Assembly: GCA_903920455.1 (NCBI GenBank)
Contig: CAIXLY010000035.1
Span: forward strand, 1 to 64,000
Reading direction: 5' to 3'
Length of the DNA: 64,000 bases
Source: an uncultured bacterium
Lineage (GTDB): Bacteria > Bacteroidota > Bacteroidia > Chitinophagales > Chitinophagaceae
The first letter of the stretch is position 1. Every line of letters starts with the position of its first letter. A model generated the notes under the pieces. That model made no database searches, was not told where the DNA came from, and was given only the letters and a program-made list of their open reading frames with translations. The translations under genes and the position numbers were made by a program. This document shows positions 7,957 to 16,452 of this stretch, piece by piece.

Positions 7957-10900
7957 TTAGCTGCAACCCATACTGTTTCCACAGTTGAGGCATTTGTAAC
8001 AGGTTCCGCTTCTTACTGTGATGTGTCCGCAAGTATTACATGCAGGCGCATCACTTTGCATGCTCTTCATGAATTCTTGAGTACTGTTCTCAGCCCTTAC
8101 TGCCTGCGGTGCCTTTTGTGCTTTGGGTGCAGGAGCAGCGCCCGGGGTTGGTGCAACTACCCGAACATCAGAAAGTTCAGGCTTTGAATCACTTTCAAAG
8201 CGGGGCATTTCAGTAGCATCCCACTCATCCTTTCCTGTATTCATCACTTCTGGCTTGTCCAACACATGAACCAGGTCAGTACGGTTCAAATACTCGTAAG
8301 CAAGGCAGCGGAATACGAAGTCAACGATGGAGGTAGTTGACTTAATATTTGGATGGTCTACCATACCTGAAGGTTCAAACTTGGTAAACACAAACTTCTC
8401 TACAAACTCTTCTAATGGAACACCATATTGAAGACCAACTGAAACTGCAATGGCAAAGCTGTTCATCAAGCTGCGAAGGGTTGATCCCTCTTTGGCAAGA
8501 TCGATAAATATTTCACCAAGGGTTTGGTCGTTATACTCTCCGGTGCGCAAGAAAATTGCTTGTCCGTTGATTTTTGCTTTCTGTGTGAATCCCCTTCTCT
8601 TTGCAGGAAGTTTTTTACGCTCAACAATTCTTGAAAGCTGACGCTTCAATTTTGTATCAGGTGAGGCGTGCATTCTTTTTTGTAATTCGTCCAACAACTC
8701 ATCTACGGTAAGTTTGCTTACATCAAGGAATGGACTATCAGCAGAGACTGCAGCTTCTTCAGCTTTTTCCTCATCAGTAACCTTGCTATCGCTTTTATTG
8801 CTGAGTGGTTGACTAAGCTTTGAACCATCGCGGTAGAGTGCACAAGCTTTCAAACCAAGTTCCCAGCTAAGGAGGTAGCTATCGGCAATTTCAGCGATTG
8901 TTGCCTCGTTCGGAAGGTTGATGGTTTTAGAGATGGCGCCGCTGATGAATGGTTGCGTTGCTCCCATCATGCGGATATGGCCATGTGCATGAATATAGCG
9001 CTCTCCTTTTTTGCCGCATTTGTTTGCGCAATCAAAAACAGGATAGTGTTCTGGTTTAAGGTGTGGAGCACCTTCGACCGTCATGGTGCCACAAACAAAA
9101 TCATTGGCTGCATCAATTTCAGAACCCTTGAAACCAAGTGCCTGAAGCATGTTCCATTCGAAGTTGAAGTACTGCTCAGGTTTGAATCCAAGGCGCTGCA
9201 AACACTCTTCGCCCAATGCATACACATTGAATACAAAACCAACCTCAAATGCAGAAACAACTGCTTCATCAAGTTTTTTGATTTCGCTGGCAATAAATCC
9301 TTTCTCACTCAACACTTCGTGGTTGATGAATGGAGCGCCGGCGAAAGAACCAGAACCAACCGCGTATTTGATGATAGCGTCTTGTTCTGCTTCAGAATAT
9401 TTAAGGTTCGCAAGTGCTTGCGGAACCGATTGGTTGATGATTTTAAAATAACCACCACCAGAAAGTTTCTTGAATTTAACAAGTGCGAAGTCAGGCTCAA
9501 CACCAGTGGTGTCGCAATCCATAACCAATCCAATTGTTCCTGTTGGTGCAATAACGGTTGATTGCGCATTGCGGTAGCCATATTGCTCACCCAGTTCTAC
9601 TGCATCATCCCAGGCCTTGCATGCTGCCTTAAGGAGGTAATCAGGGCAATCTTTCGCCTTGATCCCTTGTGGCTTAATGCTTAGACCAACATAAGCCTGA
9701 TCTGCATCGTAAGCTGCAGCGCGGTGGTTTCTCATCACCTTAAGCATGTGCTCACTATTCTCTTTGTATCTAGGGAATGGACCATGTATTTTAGCAATCT
9801 CAGCAGATGTCTTGTATGAAATACCGGTCATGATTGCTGTAATAGCCCCTGCAATTCCTCTCGCCTCATCACTATCATATGGAATACCACTCACCATCAA
9901 CATGCTACCAAGATTAGCATAACCAAGTCCAAGTGTTCGATAGTCGTAGCTGAGCTGAGCAACTTCTTTACTTGGGAACTGTGCCATTAACACTGAAATC
10001 TCAAGAACGGTCGTCCACAACCTTACTGAATATTCAAAACCTTTTACATCAAATGAGTTATCAGACTCATTGAAGAACTTCCTAAGGTTTGCAGAAGCGA
10101 GGTTACATGCGGTGTTATCAAGGAACATGTACTCACTACAAGGGTTTGAAGCCCTGATTCTTCCACCTTCCGGACAAGTATGCCATTCATTGATGGTTGT
10201 ATCATATTGAGTTCCCGGATCTGCACAACGCCAAGCAGCATAAGCAATTTTATCCCACAATGCTTTTGCAGATATTTTCTTCATCACTCGGCCATCCATT
10301 CTTCCGGTAAGTTCCCAATCCTCACCTGCAGCAAGTTTCTCAAAAAATGCATTCGGTATCCTTACTGAGTTATTGGAGTTTTGTCCACTTACTGTCTTGT
10401 ATGCTTCCCCTTCGTAATCACTTGCATAACCTGCAGCAATAAGCGCAGCTACTTTTTTCTCCTCCTCCACTTTCCAGTCAATAAATTGCTCAATCTCAGG
10501 ATGATCAAGGTCTAGACAAACCATTTTAGCCGCACGGCGGGTTGTTCCACCACTTTTAATGGCTCCTGCTGCACGGTCGCCTATTCTCAAGAAGCTCATC
10601 AATCCAGATGAAGTTCCGCCTCCGCTTAATTTTTCACCTTCGCCACGCATGTTGGAGAAATTTGTTCCAACACCTGAACCATATTTAAAGATCCTGGCCT
10701 CACGAACCCAGAGGTCCATGATACCGCCTTCGTTTACAAGATCATCTTCAACACTGAGAATGAAACAAGCATGTGGCTGAGGACGCTCATAAGCAGAAGT
10801 GGATTTTTTCAACTGACCATCCAATTGGTCTACATAATAGTGTCCTTGTGGCTTGCCCTTGATGCCATAGCTTTCATGCAAACCAGTATTGAACCACTGT

Positions 10901-11319
10901 GGTGAGTTCGGCACACAAGCTTGGTTAAGTATTGAAAAAACCAGCTCCTCATAAAATACAGTAGCATCTTCAGTTGAAGCGAAATAGCCATAACGCTCTC
11001 CCCATACCCTCCAGCAATGAGCCATACGATGGGCAACCTGCTTAGAAGAAGTTTCCCTTCCAAGAGAACCATCAGGCTGTGGCACACCTGCTTTCCTAAA
11101 GTATTTTTGTGCAATAATATCTGTAGCAATCTGGCTCCATTGCTTAGGCACTTCCACATTGGTCATTTCAAATACAACTTCACCACTTGGATTACGGATA
11201 ATCGAAGTGCGATAATCGTATTCGAACATTTCAAACACACTTACCTTACTTGAAGTAAAATGTCTGTCGAATTTTAGTCCCTGACTGTTTGCTGTTGCTT
11301 TAGTTTTGTTTGTGGCCAT
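7957..11319 (-). CDS. nrdJ: Vitamin B12-dependent (class II) ribonucleoside-diphosphate reductase
   Basis: Makes deoxyribonucleotides using adenosylcobalamin to generate the thiyl radical, so it works with or without oxygen. At 1120 residues it has the usual length. The Pro-His-Ala-Cys-Phe redox cysteine lies near residue 185. The catalytic Asn-Pro-Cys-Ser-Glu and partner cysteine (Asn-Thr-Ala-Cys-Asn-Leu-Ala-Ser) lie near residues 390-415, and Pro-Thr-Gly-Thr-Ile-Gly near 590. A TSCPD domain follows at roughly 890-1010. The C-terminus ends in a Cys-x2-Cys...Cys-x2-Cys-x2-Cys...Cys cluster for re-reduction. A promoter and an abutting palindrome lie upstream. No cobalamin riboswitch is recognisable in the leader. 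Confidence 0.96.
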   Translation of the reverse strand: MATNKTKATANSQGLKFDRHFTSSKVSVFEMFEYDYRTSIIRNPSGEVVFEMTNVEVPKQWSQIATDIIAQKYFRKAGVPQPDGSLGRETSSKQVAHRMAHCWRVWGERYGYFASTEDATVFYEELVFSILNQACVPNSPQWFNTGLHESYGIKGKPQGHYYVDQLDGQLKKSTSAYERPQPHACFILSVEDDLVNEGGIMDLWVREARIFKYGSGVGTNFSNMRGEGEKLSGGGTSSGLMSFLRIGDRAAGAIKSGGTTRRAAKMVCLDLDHPEIEQFIDWKVEEEKKVAALIAAGYASDYEGEAYKTVSGQNSNNSVRIPNAFFEKLAAGEDWELTGRMDGRVMKKISAKALWDKIAYAAWRCADPGTQYDTTINEWHTCPEGGRIRASNPCSEYMFLDNTACNLASANLRKFFNESDNSFDVKGFEYSVRLWTTVLEISVLMAQFPSKEVAQLSYDYRTLGLGYANLGSMLMVSGIPYDSDEARGIAGAITAIMTGISYKTSAEIAKIHGPFPRYKENSEHMLKVMRNHRAAAYDADQAYVGLSIKPQGIKAKDCPDYLLKAACKAWDDAVELGEQYGYRNAQSTVIAPTGTIGLVMDCDTTGVEPDFALVKFKKLSGGGYFKIINQSVPQALANLKYSEAEQDAIIKYAVGSGSFAGAPFINHEVLSEKGFIASEIKKLDEAVVSAFEVGFVFNVYALGEECLQRLGFKPEQYFNFEWNMLQALGFKGSEIDAANDFVCGTMTVEGAPHLKPEHYPVFDCANKCGKKGERYIHAHGHIRMMGATQPFISGAISKTINLPNEATIAEIADSYLLSWELGLKACALYRDGSKLSQPLSNKSDSKVTDEEKAEEAAVSADSPFLDVSKLTVDELLDELQKRMHASPDTKLKRQLSRIVERKKLPAKRRGFTQKAKINGQAIFLRTGEYNDQTLGEIFIDLAKEGSTLRSLMNSFAIAVSVGLQYGVPLEEFVEKFVFTKFEPSGMVDHPNIKSTTSIVDFVFRCLAYEYLNRTDLVHVLDKPEVMNTGKDEWDATEMPRFESDSKPELSDVRVVAPTPGAAPAPKAQKAPQAVRAENSTQEFMKSMQSDAPACNTCGHITVRSGTCYKCLNCGNSMGCS

Positions 11320-11370
11320 CTTGCTATTATTGAGGTTAGTGGTATGCTAGTTGTTTTCCTAGACAGAGTA

Positions 11371-11401
11371 CGAAAATATCTTTACTTGTCTACTCTTCAA
11401 A
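11371..11401 (-). promoter_or_regulatory. nrdJ promoter (-33 and -7 elements)
   Basis: On the minus strand TTTG (11398-11401) is followed after 19 bases by TATTTTCG (11371-11378), one mismatch from TAnnTTTG. Transcription would begin near 11364, about 45 bases before the nrdJ ATG. Spacing and motif match the Bacteroidota housekeeping promoter. Confidence 0.6.
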
Positions 11402-11454
11402 CCCCTAAATATCAACACCCTGTTGATAACTGCAACAATCCGCAACAGTAGGGG
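11402..11454. promoter_or_regulatory. Nested palindrome abutting the nrdJ promoter (candidate operator)
   Basis: A perfect inner palindrome TATCAACA-CCC-TGTTGATA (11410-11428) lies inside a 6-bp outer inverted repeat, CCCCTA (11402-11407) and TAGGGG (11449-11454). It touches the -33 element of nrdJ. The minus strand also reads TTATCAACA at 11421-11429, one base from the DnaA-box consensus. It could bind a nucleotide-pool regulator such as NrdR, or DnaA, or another factor; none can be named from sequence alone. Confidence 0.45.
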
Positions 11455-11618
11455 CTTTGCAATTTTGTTCACTTTTTTAAAAAAATATTTTTGGTCAAAT
11501 ACGGGAAAATTGGTAGTCTAAATATCCTCGAAAGTTTGAAAAGAATTTGTGACAAAAATCATGTTTGAAGACGTGCAGAACAATAACTTCGCGAAAATTC
11601 ATCTGCATCCAATTTTTT

Positions 11619-12347
11619 ATGAAAACTTTTTTCTGCACAATAGCGTTTTTCTTCATGATCATTTGTTCAACAACAGTTGCACAAGAAAAAAAATTCAGCG
11701 GCTGGGCGATGAGTGCAAACACCATCAAAATTAATCCGAAAATAGTTTTTCAGTTTGATATGCAATTGCGTTCAACCAATAATTTTAAAAACCCAGAAGT
11801 GTTTATAATAAGGCCTGTATTGGCTTATATGATAAACAAAACAACTTCGATTGGTATTGGCGTTGGGTCAATTTCCACCTGGAAAACAATTGAAGAAGTA
11901 CGAGACGAAACAAAAGAATTTCGCATATTTCAACAAATGAATACAGAAAAAAAATATGGTGCGTCAACAATTCAACACCGGATTAGGGTAGAAGAAAGAT
12001 GGCTTCCTGAAGTTAGTGTAGCAGATGGCGCCTTTAAAAAAACTGGAACTAATTTTAATTTCAGAGCACGATACCTAACAAAATTCATGATCCCAACGAA
12101 AAAGACATTGCAGTTTTCAAAAGGTTTTTATGTGGTGGCTCAAAATGAGTTTTATTTCAATCTTGCAGGAGCATCTTTTGCTAACAATAAATTTTTCGAC
12201 CAGTCAAGGACCTATGGCGGTGCTGGGCTAAGAATAAATAAAACATTGGATATCGAGCTGGGATATATGTATCAATACGTGGAAGGCGAAGCCAAGACCT
12301 ACATATCCAACAGCATACTTCACTTTGCGACTTTCTTGAGACTCTAG
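11619..12347 (+). CDS. DUF2490 family outer-membrane beta-barrel-like protein
   Basis: About 242 residues from the ATG at 11619, which begins a clear signal peptide (Met-Lys-Thr-Phe-Phe, hydrophobic run, Thr-Val-Ala-Gln cleavage). A start at 11565 would put 18 extra residues in front of the signal. The body alternates beta strands and includes Gln-His-Arg-Ile-Arg-Val-Glu-Glu-Arg and a C-terminal aromatic/Leu ending (Phe-Leu-Arg-Leu), as in DUF2490 proteins of Bacteroidota. Function is unknown; a small outer-membrane barrel is the most likely form. It is a single gene divergent from nrdJ. Confidence 0.7.
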   Translation: MKTFFCTIAFFFMIICSTTVAQEKKFSGWAMSANTIKINPKIVFQFDMQLRSTNNFKNPEVFIIRPVLAYMINKTTSIGIGVGSISTWKTIEEVRDETKEFRIFQQMNTEKKYGASTIQHRIRVEERWLPEVSVADGAFKKTGTNFNFRARYLTKFMIPTKKTLQFSKGFYVVAQNEFYFNLAGASFANNKFFDQSRTYGGAGLRINKTLDIELGYMYQYVEGEAKTYISNSILHFATFLRL

Positions 12348-12433
12348 CTCACCAAGCCCCCTAGGCTTACTTGATTGAACAATCACAAAGCGAAAAGTTT
12401 TTCGCACATTTGCAATGGAGGCCATACCAAATC

Positions 12434-13225
12434 ATGACGCAACCCACATACAATAAGATTGTTGAACATAAAACCCAGGCTAAAAAATCTTTTGCCCTGC
12501 TCATAGATCCCGACAAAACCTCTGTTCATCAAGCAAAGAAACTGATTGAGCTGAGCAACAATGCGGCAGTAGATTTCATCTTTGTTGGCGGGAGCCTCCT
12601 GATCACCGATCATCTGGAAGAAATTGTTAAGCAGTTTAAAAAAGAATCCAACATCCCTATACTGCTGTTTCCTGGAAGTCCGGCTCAGGTAACCCCTTAT
12701 GCAGACGCTCTCCTTTATTTGTCGTTGATCTCTGGAAGAAACCCAGAATTGCTGATCGGACAACATGTGATCTCTGCTCCATTGATAAGAAAAAGTGGAC
12801 TCGAAATCATCTCCACAGGGTATATGCTCATCGATGGTGGAAATCCAACAACCGCCTCCTATATCAGCAACTCAATTCCAATTCCGGCAGACAAAAATGC
12901 CATAGCAGCCTGTACTGCTATGGCAGGTGAGATGCTGGGGTTGAAGCTAATCTACCTGGACGCTGGCAGTGGCGCCATGAACCCAATCTCGGAGGCAATG
13001 ATTTCCGCAGTATCATCCCAAATAAGCATACCCCTCATTGTTGGAGGAGGCATTACAGAGCCCGAAAAGGCATATCGCAACTGCATGGCGGGAGCAGACA
13101 TGGTTGTGGTGGGCAATGCCGTTGAAAAAGACCCTGGACTGATCAAAGAGATGAGTGTGGCCATTCGGACAGCCTCCTCAAACCCCAGCATGGTTGAGTC
13201 GCCTGAAAGTAATGGGGCATTTTAG
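12434..13225 (+). CDS. Geranylgeranylglyceryl-phosphate synthase family (GGGP/HepGP synthase-like)
   Basis: A TIM-barrel prenyltransferase family that joins a polyprenyl diphosphate to glycerol-1-phosphate, the first step of archaeal-type ether lipids. Visible family motifs are Leu-Ile-Asp-Pro-Asp-Lys near residue 25 (Mg/diphosphate site), Gly-Gly-Ser-Leu, the Tyr-Leu-Asp-Ala-Gly-Ser-Gly segment and the phosphate-binding Gly-Gly-Gly-Ile and Val-Gly-Asn-Ala loops near the C-terminus. The ATG at 12434 is preferred to an upstream TTG at 12371. Bacteroidota members of this family are known, but their cellular product is poorly defined. The gene stands alone, before the arginine leader. Confidence 0.85.
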   Translation: MTQPTYNKIVEHKTQAKKSFALLIDPDKTSVHQAKKLIELSNNAAVDFIFVGGSLLITDHLEEIVKQFKKESNIPILLFPGSPAQVTPYADALLYLSLISGRNPELLIGQHVISAPLIRKSGLEIISTGYMLIDGGNPTTASYISNSIPIPADKNAIAACTAMAGEMLGLKLIYLDAGSGAMNPISEAMISAVSSQISIPLIVGGGITEPEKAYRNCMAGADMVVVGNAVEKDPGLIKEMSVAIRTASSNPSMVESPESNGAF

Positions 13226-13248
13226 GGTCTTTTTTAAGAAATAATCAG

Positions 13249-13256
13249 TTACTTTG
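13249..13256 (+). promoter_or_regulatory. Candidate promoter -7 element of the arginine operon
   Basis: TTACTTTG followed by C, one mismatch from TAnnTTTG, lies 24 bases after the stop of the preceding gene. Transcription from about 13263 would give a leader of about 250 bases before the first arginine gene, containing the 42-codon ORF and paired segments described separately. Confidence 0.4.
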
Positions 13257-13295
13257 CAGTTCATTATTTATCGTTAAAAAGATAGACTAAGAACA

Positions 13296-13424
13296 ATGAA
13301 AAAAAACCTGACCTCCTCATCAATAGCAGAAACGGCTCATGCCGGTTCCATGCGTTGGGTTTTTACTGTGCCTCAAGGAACAGTTTTTTTATGCCGACCG
13401 ATTCCATTTTTGGTACGACGTTGA
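13296..13424 (+). CDS. Candidate leader peptide of the arginine operon (42 codons)
   Basis: ATG at 13296 opens a 42-codon frame starting Met-Lys-Lys-Asn-Leu and ending Pro-Phe-Leu-Val-Arg-Arg-stop. Arg codons are CGT, CGA, CGA and CGT, the last two directly before TGA. The frame ends 91 bases before the first gene of the arginine operon and overlaps the RNA inverted repeats at 13354-13468. A peptide that ends in codons for the product of the operon is what a ribosome-mediated attenuator would need. That role is inference; the frame could also be a chance ORF. The Lys-Lys start after ATG and AT-rich upstream bases suit translation. Confidence 0.4.
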   Translation: MKKNLTSSSIAETAHAGSMRWVFTVPQGTVFLCRPIPFLVRR

Positions 13425-13468
13425 TAGATACCACCCCCGAACGACTGCCGTAAACTGTCTGACCCAAC
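13354..13468 (+). promoter_or_regulatory. Structured leader RNA upstream of the arginine operon
   Basis: Two nested perfect 7-bp inverted repeats are present. GTTGGGT (13354-13360) pairs with ACCCAAC (13462-13468), and inside it ACAGTTT (13380-13386) pairs with AAACTGT (13452-13458). A smaller TGGTA/TACCA pair (13411-13415 with 13429-13433) lies at the apex. Just upstream, a CGGC-TCAT-GCCG hairpin lies at 13333-13344. The outer stem covers the Arg codons and stop of the 42-codon ORF. There is no U-run after the stem, so if it regulates it is not a simple intrinsic-terminator attenuator. Confidence 0.5.
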
Positions 13469-13515
13469 CCCACCAGGGATTGCGCTGACATGTGTTAATT
13501 TTCAATTCGTAAAAA

Positions 13516-14226
13516 ATGGAACAGCAAAAACAAGACTTCAACATATATATCGCTAGCGAGGCCGACTTCGAGTTCGCTGAGCAAATTTGCCAAGAGATGG
13601 AGGAATCCGCAAAAGCAAGGGGCACAGGAATAGCAAAAAGAAGTCCGGATTATATTCGAAAAAAAATGATCGAGGGCAAAGCCGTTATTGCACTCACAAA
13701 GGAAAATACTTGGGCAGGCTTCTGCTATATCGAAACATGGGGTCATGGCAGCTATGTTGCCAACTCAGGATTGATTGTAAGTCCCTTGTTGAGGAAAAGC
13801 GGACTGGCAAGGCTAATCAAGAAAAAAATCTTTGCGCTGAGCAGGGAAAAATATCCTGATTCAAAAATATTTGGCCTAACCACAGGGTTGCCTGTGATGA
13901 AAATCAACTCAGAACTAGGCTACGAGCCAGTTACTTACTCAGAATTGACCCAGGATGAAGACTTCTGGGCGGGCTGTAAGAGTTGCATCAACTATGAGAT
14001 TCTGATGAGCAAAGAAAGGAAAAACTGCATGTGTACTGCTATGCTTTATGACCCTAAGGATCATTATGAGCCAGCAGAAACAAAGCAATATTTCGAACAA
14101 AATGCTAAGGGCTTTGAACGTTTGTTCCGTTTTAAAGAATGGAAACTATTACGGTCTTTCATCAAAAAAGACGGAAAAGCAATCAGGTCAATTAAAGGTT
14201 TTTTCTCCCCATTATTTAATTTCTAA
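13516..14226 (+). CDS. GNAT N-acyltransferase, probable first step of arginine synthesis (NAGS-like)
   Basis: A 236-residue GNAT protein that heads the arginine operon, 17 bases before argG. In Bacteroidota a GNAT gene in this position is thought to supply the N-acylglutamate (acetyl or succinyl) that ArgB phosphorylates, since classical argA is absent. The acyl-CoA loop is seen in Ile-Val-Ser-Pro-Leu-Leu-Arg-Lys-Ser-Gly-Leu-Ala. The rest includes several cysteines (Gly-Cys-Lys-Ser-Cys, Asn-Cys-Met-Cys) that could bind metal and a C-terminal basic region. The role is inferred from position rather than from catalytic residues. Confidence 0.75.
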   Translation: MEQQKQDFNIYIASEADFEFAEQICQEMEESAKARGTGIAKRSPDYIRKKMIEGKAVIALTKENTWAGFCYIETWGHGSYVANSGLIVSPLLRKSGLARLIKKKIFALSREKYPDSKIFGLTTGLPVMKINSELGYEPVTYSELTQDEDFWAGCKSCINYEILMSKERKNCMCTAMLYDPKDHYEPAETKQYFEQNAKGFERLFRFKEWKLLRSFIKKDGKAIRSIKGFFSPLFNF

Positions 14227-14243
14227 CGCAAGCAGCTTATATC

Positions 14244-15449
14244 ATGGCAAAAAAAGTAGTTCTCGGTTTTAGTGGTGGCCTGGATACCACATTCTGTGTG
14301 AAACACCTATCGGAAGAAAAGGGCTATGAAGTGCATAGCATCATTGTCAACACTGGTGGATTTAGCGAAGAGGAACTGAAAAAGATTGAAGCCCATGCCT
14401 ATTCATTGGGCGTCACCTCTCACACCACAGTAAATGCAGTCAAGACATACTACGATAAAATAATCCGCTACCTGATCTATGGAAATGTATTAAAAAACAA
14501 CACCTATCCGCTTAGCGTAAGTGCTGAAAGGCTGAGCCAAGCTTTACACATCGCTGAACATGTTCAGCAACTGGGCGCAGATGCAGTAGCGCATGGAAGC
14601 ACCGGAGCGGGTAACGATCAGGTTCGTTTTGACATGATTTTTCACATCCTGATTCCGGGCGTTGAAATCATTACACCAATTCGCGATCTCAAACTCAGCA
14701 GGGAAGAAGAAATTGACTACTTGCAGAAAAAGGGAGTAACTGTGAATGCCGAAAAAGCGATGTACTCTATCAATAAAGGCCTCTGGGGAACAAGCATCGG
14801 AGGAAAAGAAACCTTATCGTCAAAAGGAATCTTTCCAGAATCTGCATGGCCAACCCAGGTTACCAAACATGATACCGAGGAGCTGGTCATAGGATTTGAA
14901 AAAGGTGAGATTAAATCAGTCAACGAAAAAACATTCGATCATCCATCACTTGCCATACAAGAACTGCAAACTATTGTTGGTCCCTATGGAATTGGTCGCG
15001 ATGTACATGTGGGGGATACCATCATTGGCATCAAGGGAAGAGTAGGCTTTGAAGCAGCTGCGCCGATAGTAATCATCAAGTCGCACCATGCACTAGAAAA
15101 ACATGTGCTCACAAAATGGCAGCTTCAATGGAAAGATACACTGTCACAGTTTTATGGCAACTGGCTACACGAGGGACAAATACTTGATCCTGTAATGCGA
15201 GACATCGAAGCTTACCTAGAACACGCACAACAAACCGTAACAGGAAAAGTATTTCTTCAGCTTATGCCCTACAGGTATCAAATTGTGGGAATAGAATCAA
15301 GCTATGACCTCATGAACAGCAAATTTGGCAAGTACGGAGAGATGAACAGCGGTTTCACAGGTGAGGATGTTAGAGGTTTTAGTAAGATTTTTGGTAATCA
15401 AAATATCATCTGGAGAGCTGTTCAGGCTGAAAACAACACCAAGGAATAA
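14244..15449 (+). CDS. argG: Argininosuccinate synthase
   Basis: Condenses citrulline and aspartate with ATP to argininosuccinate. The N-terminal ATP-pyrophosphatase P-loop Phe-Ser-Gly-Gly-Leu-Asp-Thr is at residues 9-15, and the family motif His-Gly-Ser-Thr-Gly-Ala-Gly-Asn-Asp-Gln lies near residue 113. The 401-residue length is normal. Placing argG second, ahead of the ornithine genes, is typical of Bacteroidota arginine operons. The next gene starts 9 bases after its stop. Confidence 0.95.
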   Translation: MAKKVVLGFSGGLDTTFCVKHLSEEKGYEVHSIIVNTGGFSEEELKKIEAHAYSLGVTSHTTVNAVKTYYDKIIRYLIYGNVLKNNTYPLSVSAERLSQALHIAEHVQQLGADAVAHGSTGAGNDQVRFDMIFHILIPGVEIITPIRDLKLSREEEIDYLQKKGVTVNAEKAMYSINKGLWGTSIGGKETLSSKGIFPESAWPTQVTKHDTEELVIGFEKGEIKSVNEKTFDHPSLAIQELQTIVGPYGIGRDVHVGDTIIGIKGRVGFEAAAPIVIIKSHHALEKHVLTKWQLQWKDTLSQFYGNWLHEGQILDPVMRDIEAYLEHAQQTVTGKVFLQLMPYRYQIVGIESSYDLMNSKFGKYGEMNSGFTGEDVRGFSKIFGNQNIIWRAVQAENNTKE

Positions 15450-15458
15450 ATATCGCAT

Positions 15459-16442
15459 ATGCACAACAAGATAAAAATCGGAATCATTGGCGGAGCTGGC
15501 TACACTGGCGGAGAACTCATTCGCCTGTTGTTGATTCATCCGAATGCAGACATTCAATTCATTCACAGCAAGAGCAATGCGGGGAATCCGATTTACCATG
15601 TGCACCAAGACCTCATTGGCTCAACAGAATTAACATTCTCGGCAGACATTCATCAAAATATTGATCTTCTTTTTCTCTGTCTTGGTCATGGAGAATCCAC
15701 CAAATTTCTAACGCAACATCAGATCAAGCCTTCCATCCGAATTATCGATCTGGCAAACGACTTTCGCATAACAAATCAGTCAACACAAGGGGAAAGAACC
15801 TTTGTCTACGGACTCCCTGAACTCGGAAAAGAGCTTATAAAAAACGCTAAAAACATTGCCAATCCTGGTTGTTTTGCAACAGCAATTCAATTGGGGCTCC
15901 TTCCTCTTGCAAAATCCGGACAACTAAACGAAGTATACACCACCGGAATCACAGGATCAACGGGAGCAGGACAATCGCTAAGTGCAACAAGTCATTTTAG
16001 CTGGAGAGCAAATAACATACAGGCCTATAAAACCCTGACTCATCAGCATATAGCAGAAATTCATCAGTCCATTCGCGGATTGCAAGGAAACGAAATTCCA
16101 GCTGTTCACTTTGTGCCATGGCGCGGCGATTTCACAAGAGGCATTTTTGTTTCCTCCACGCTCAGCACAACCCTATCGGTTGAAAAGCTCAACGAGCTTT
16201 ATAAGGCTTACTATGCAAATCATCCATTCACGATAGTATCCGAAAAACCGATTGCGCTTAAACAAGTGGTAAACACCAATAAGTGCGTCATCCACATCGA
16301 AAAAGAAAATGATAAGGTGGTCATCCACTCAGCAATAGACAACCTTCTTAAAGGTGCCAGCGGACAGGCTGTTCAAAATATGAACCTTATGTTTGGACTG
16401 GAAGAAATTAATGGACTACATTTAAAAGCCAGCGGATTTTAA
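15459..16442 (+). CDS. argC: N-acetyl-gamma-glutamyl-phosphate reductase
   Basis: NADPH-dependent reduction of acylglutamyl phosphate to the semialdehyde. The NADP-binding loop Gly-Gly-Ala-Gly-Tyr-Thr-Gly-Gly-Glu is at residues 11-19 and the catalytic Cys138 in Asn-Pro-Gly-Cys-Phe-Ala-Thr-Ala. At 327 residues it is the short form. The enzyme may act on acetyl- or succinyl-glutamyl phosphate, depending on which acyl group the pathway uses here. It is followed 10 bases later by proC. Confidence 0.95.
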   Translation: MHNKIKIGIIGGAGYTGGELIRLLLIHPNADIQFIHSKSNAGNPIYHVHQDLIGSTELTFSADIHQNIDLLFLCLGHGESTKFLTQHQIKPSIRIIDLANDFRITNQSTQGERTFVYGLPELGKELIKNAKNIANPGCFATAIQLGLLPLAKSGQLNEVYTTGITGSTGAGQSLSATSHFSWRANNIQAYKTLTHQHIAEIHQSIRGLQGNEIPAVHFVPWRGDFTRGIFVSSTLSTTLSVEKLNELYKAYYANHPFTIVSEKPIALKQVVNTNKCVIHIEKENDKVVIHSAIDNLLKGASGQAVQNMNLMFGLEEINGLHLKASGF

Positions 16443-16452
16443 ACACATATTT

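Noticed and set aside
7949-8032. Upstream extension of the YcxB-like gene to 8032
   Set aside because: It would overlap the end of nrdJ, whose zinc-like cysteine cluster is conserved there; the GTG at 7948 avoids this.
8953-9561. Long plus-strand frame inside nrdJ
   Set aside because: It lies wholly antisense to a well-conserved enzyme gene, has no recognisable motif and no promoter.
11320-11400. Adenosylcobalamin riboswitch before nrdJ
   Set aside because: The predicted leader is only about 45 bases and lacks the conserved B12-box; a palindrome upstream of the promoter is a DNA feature.
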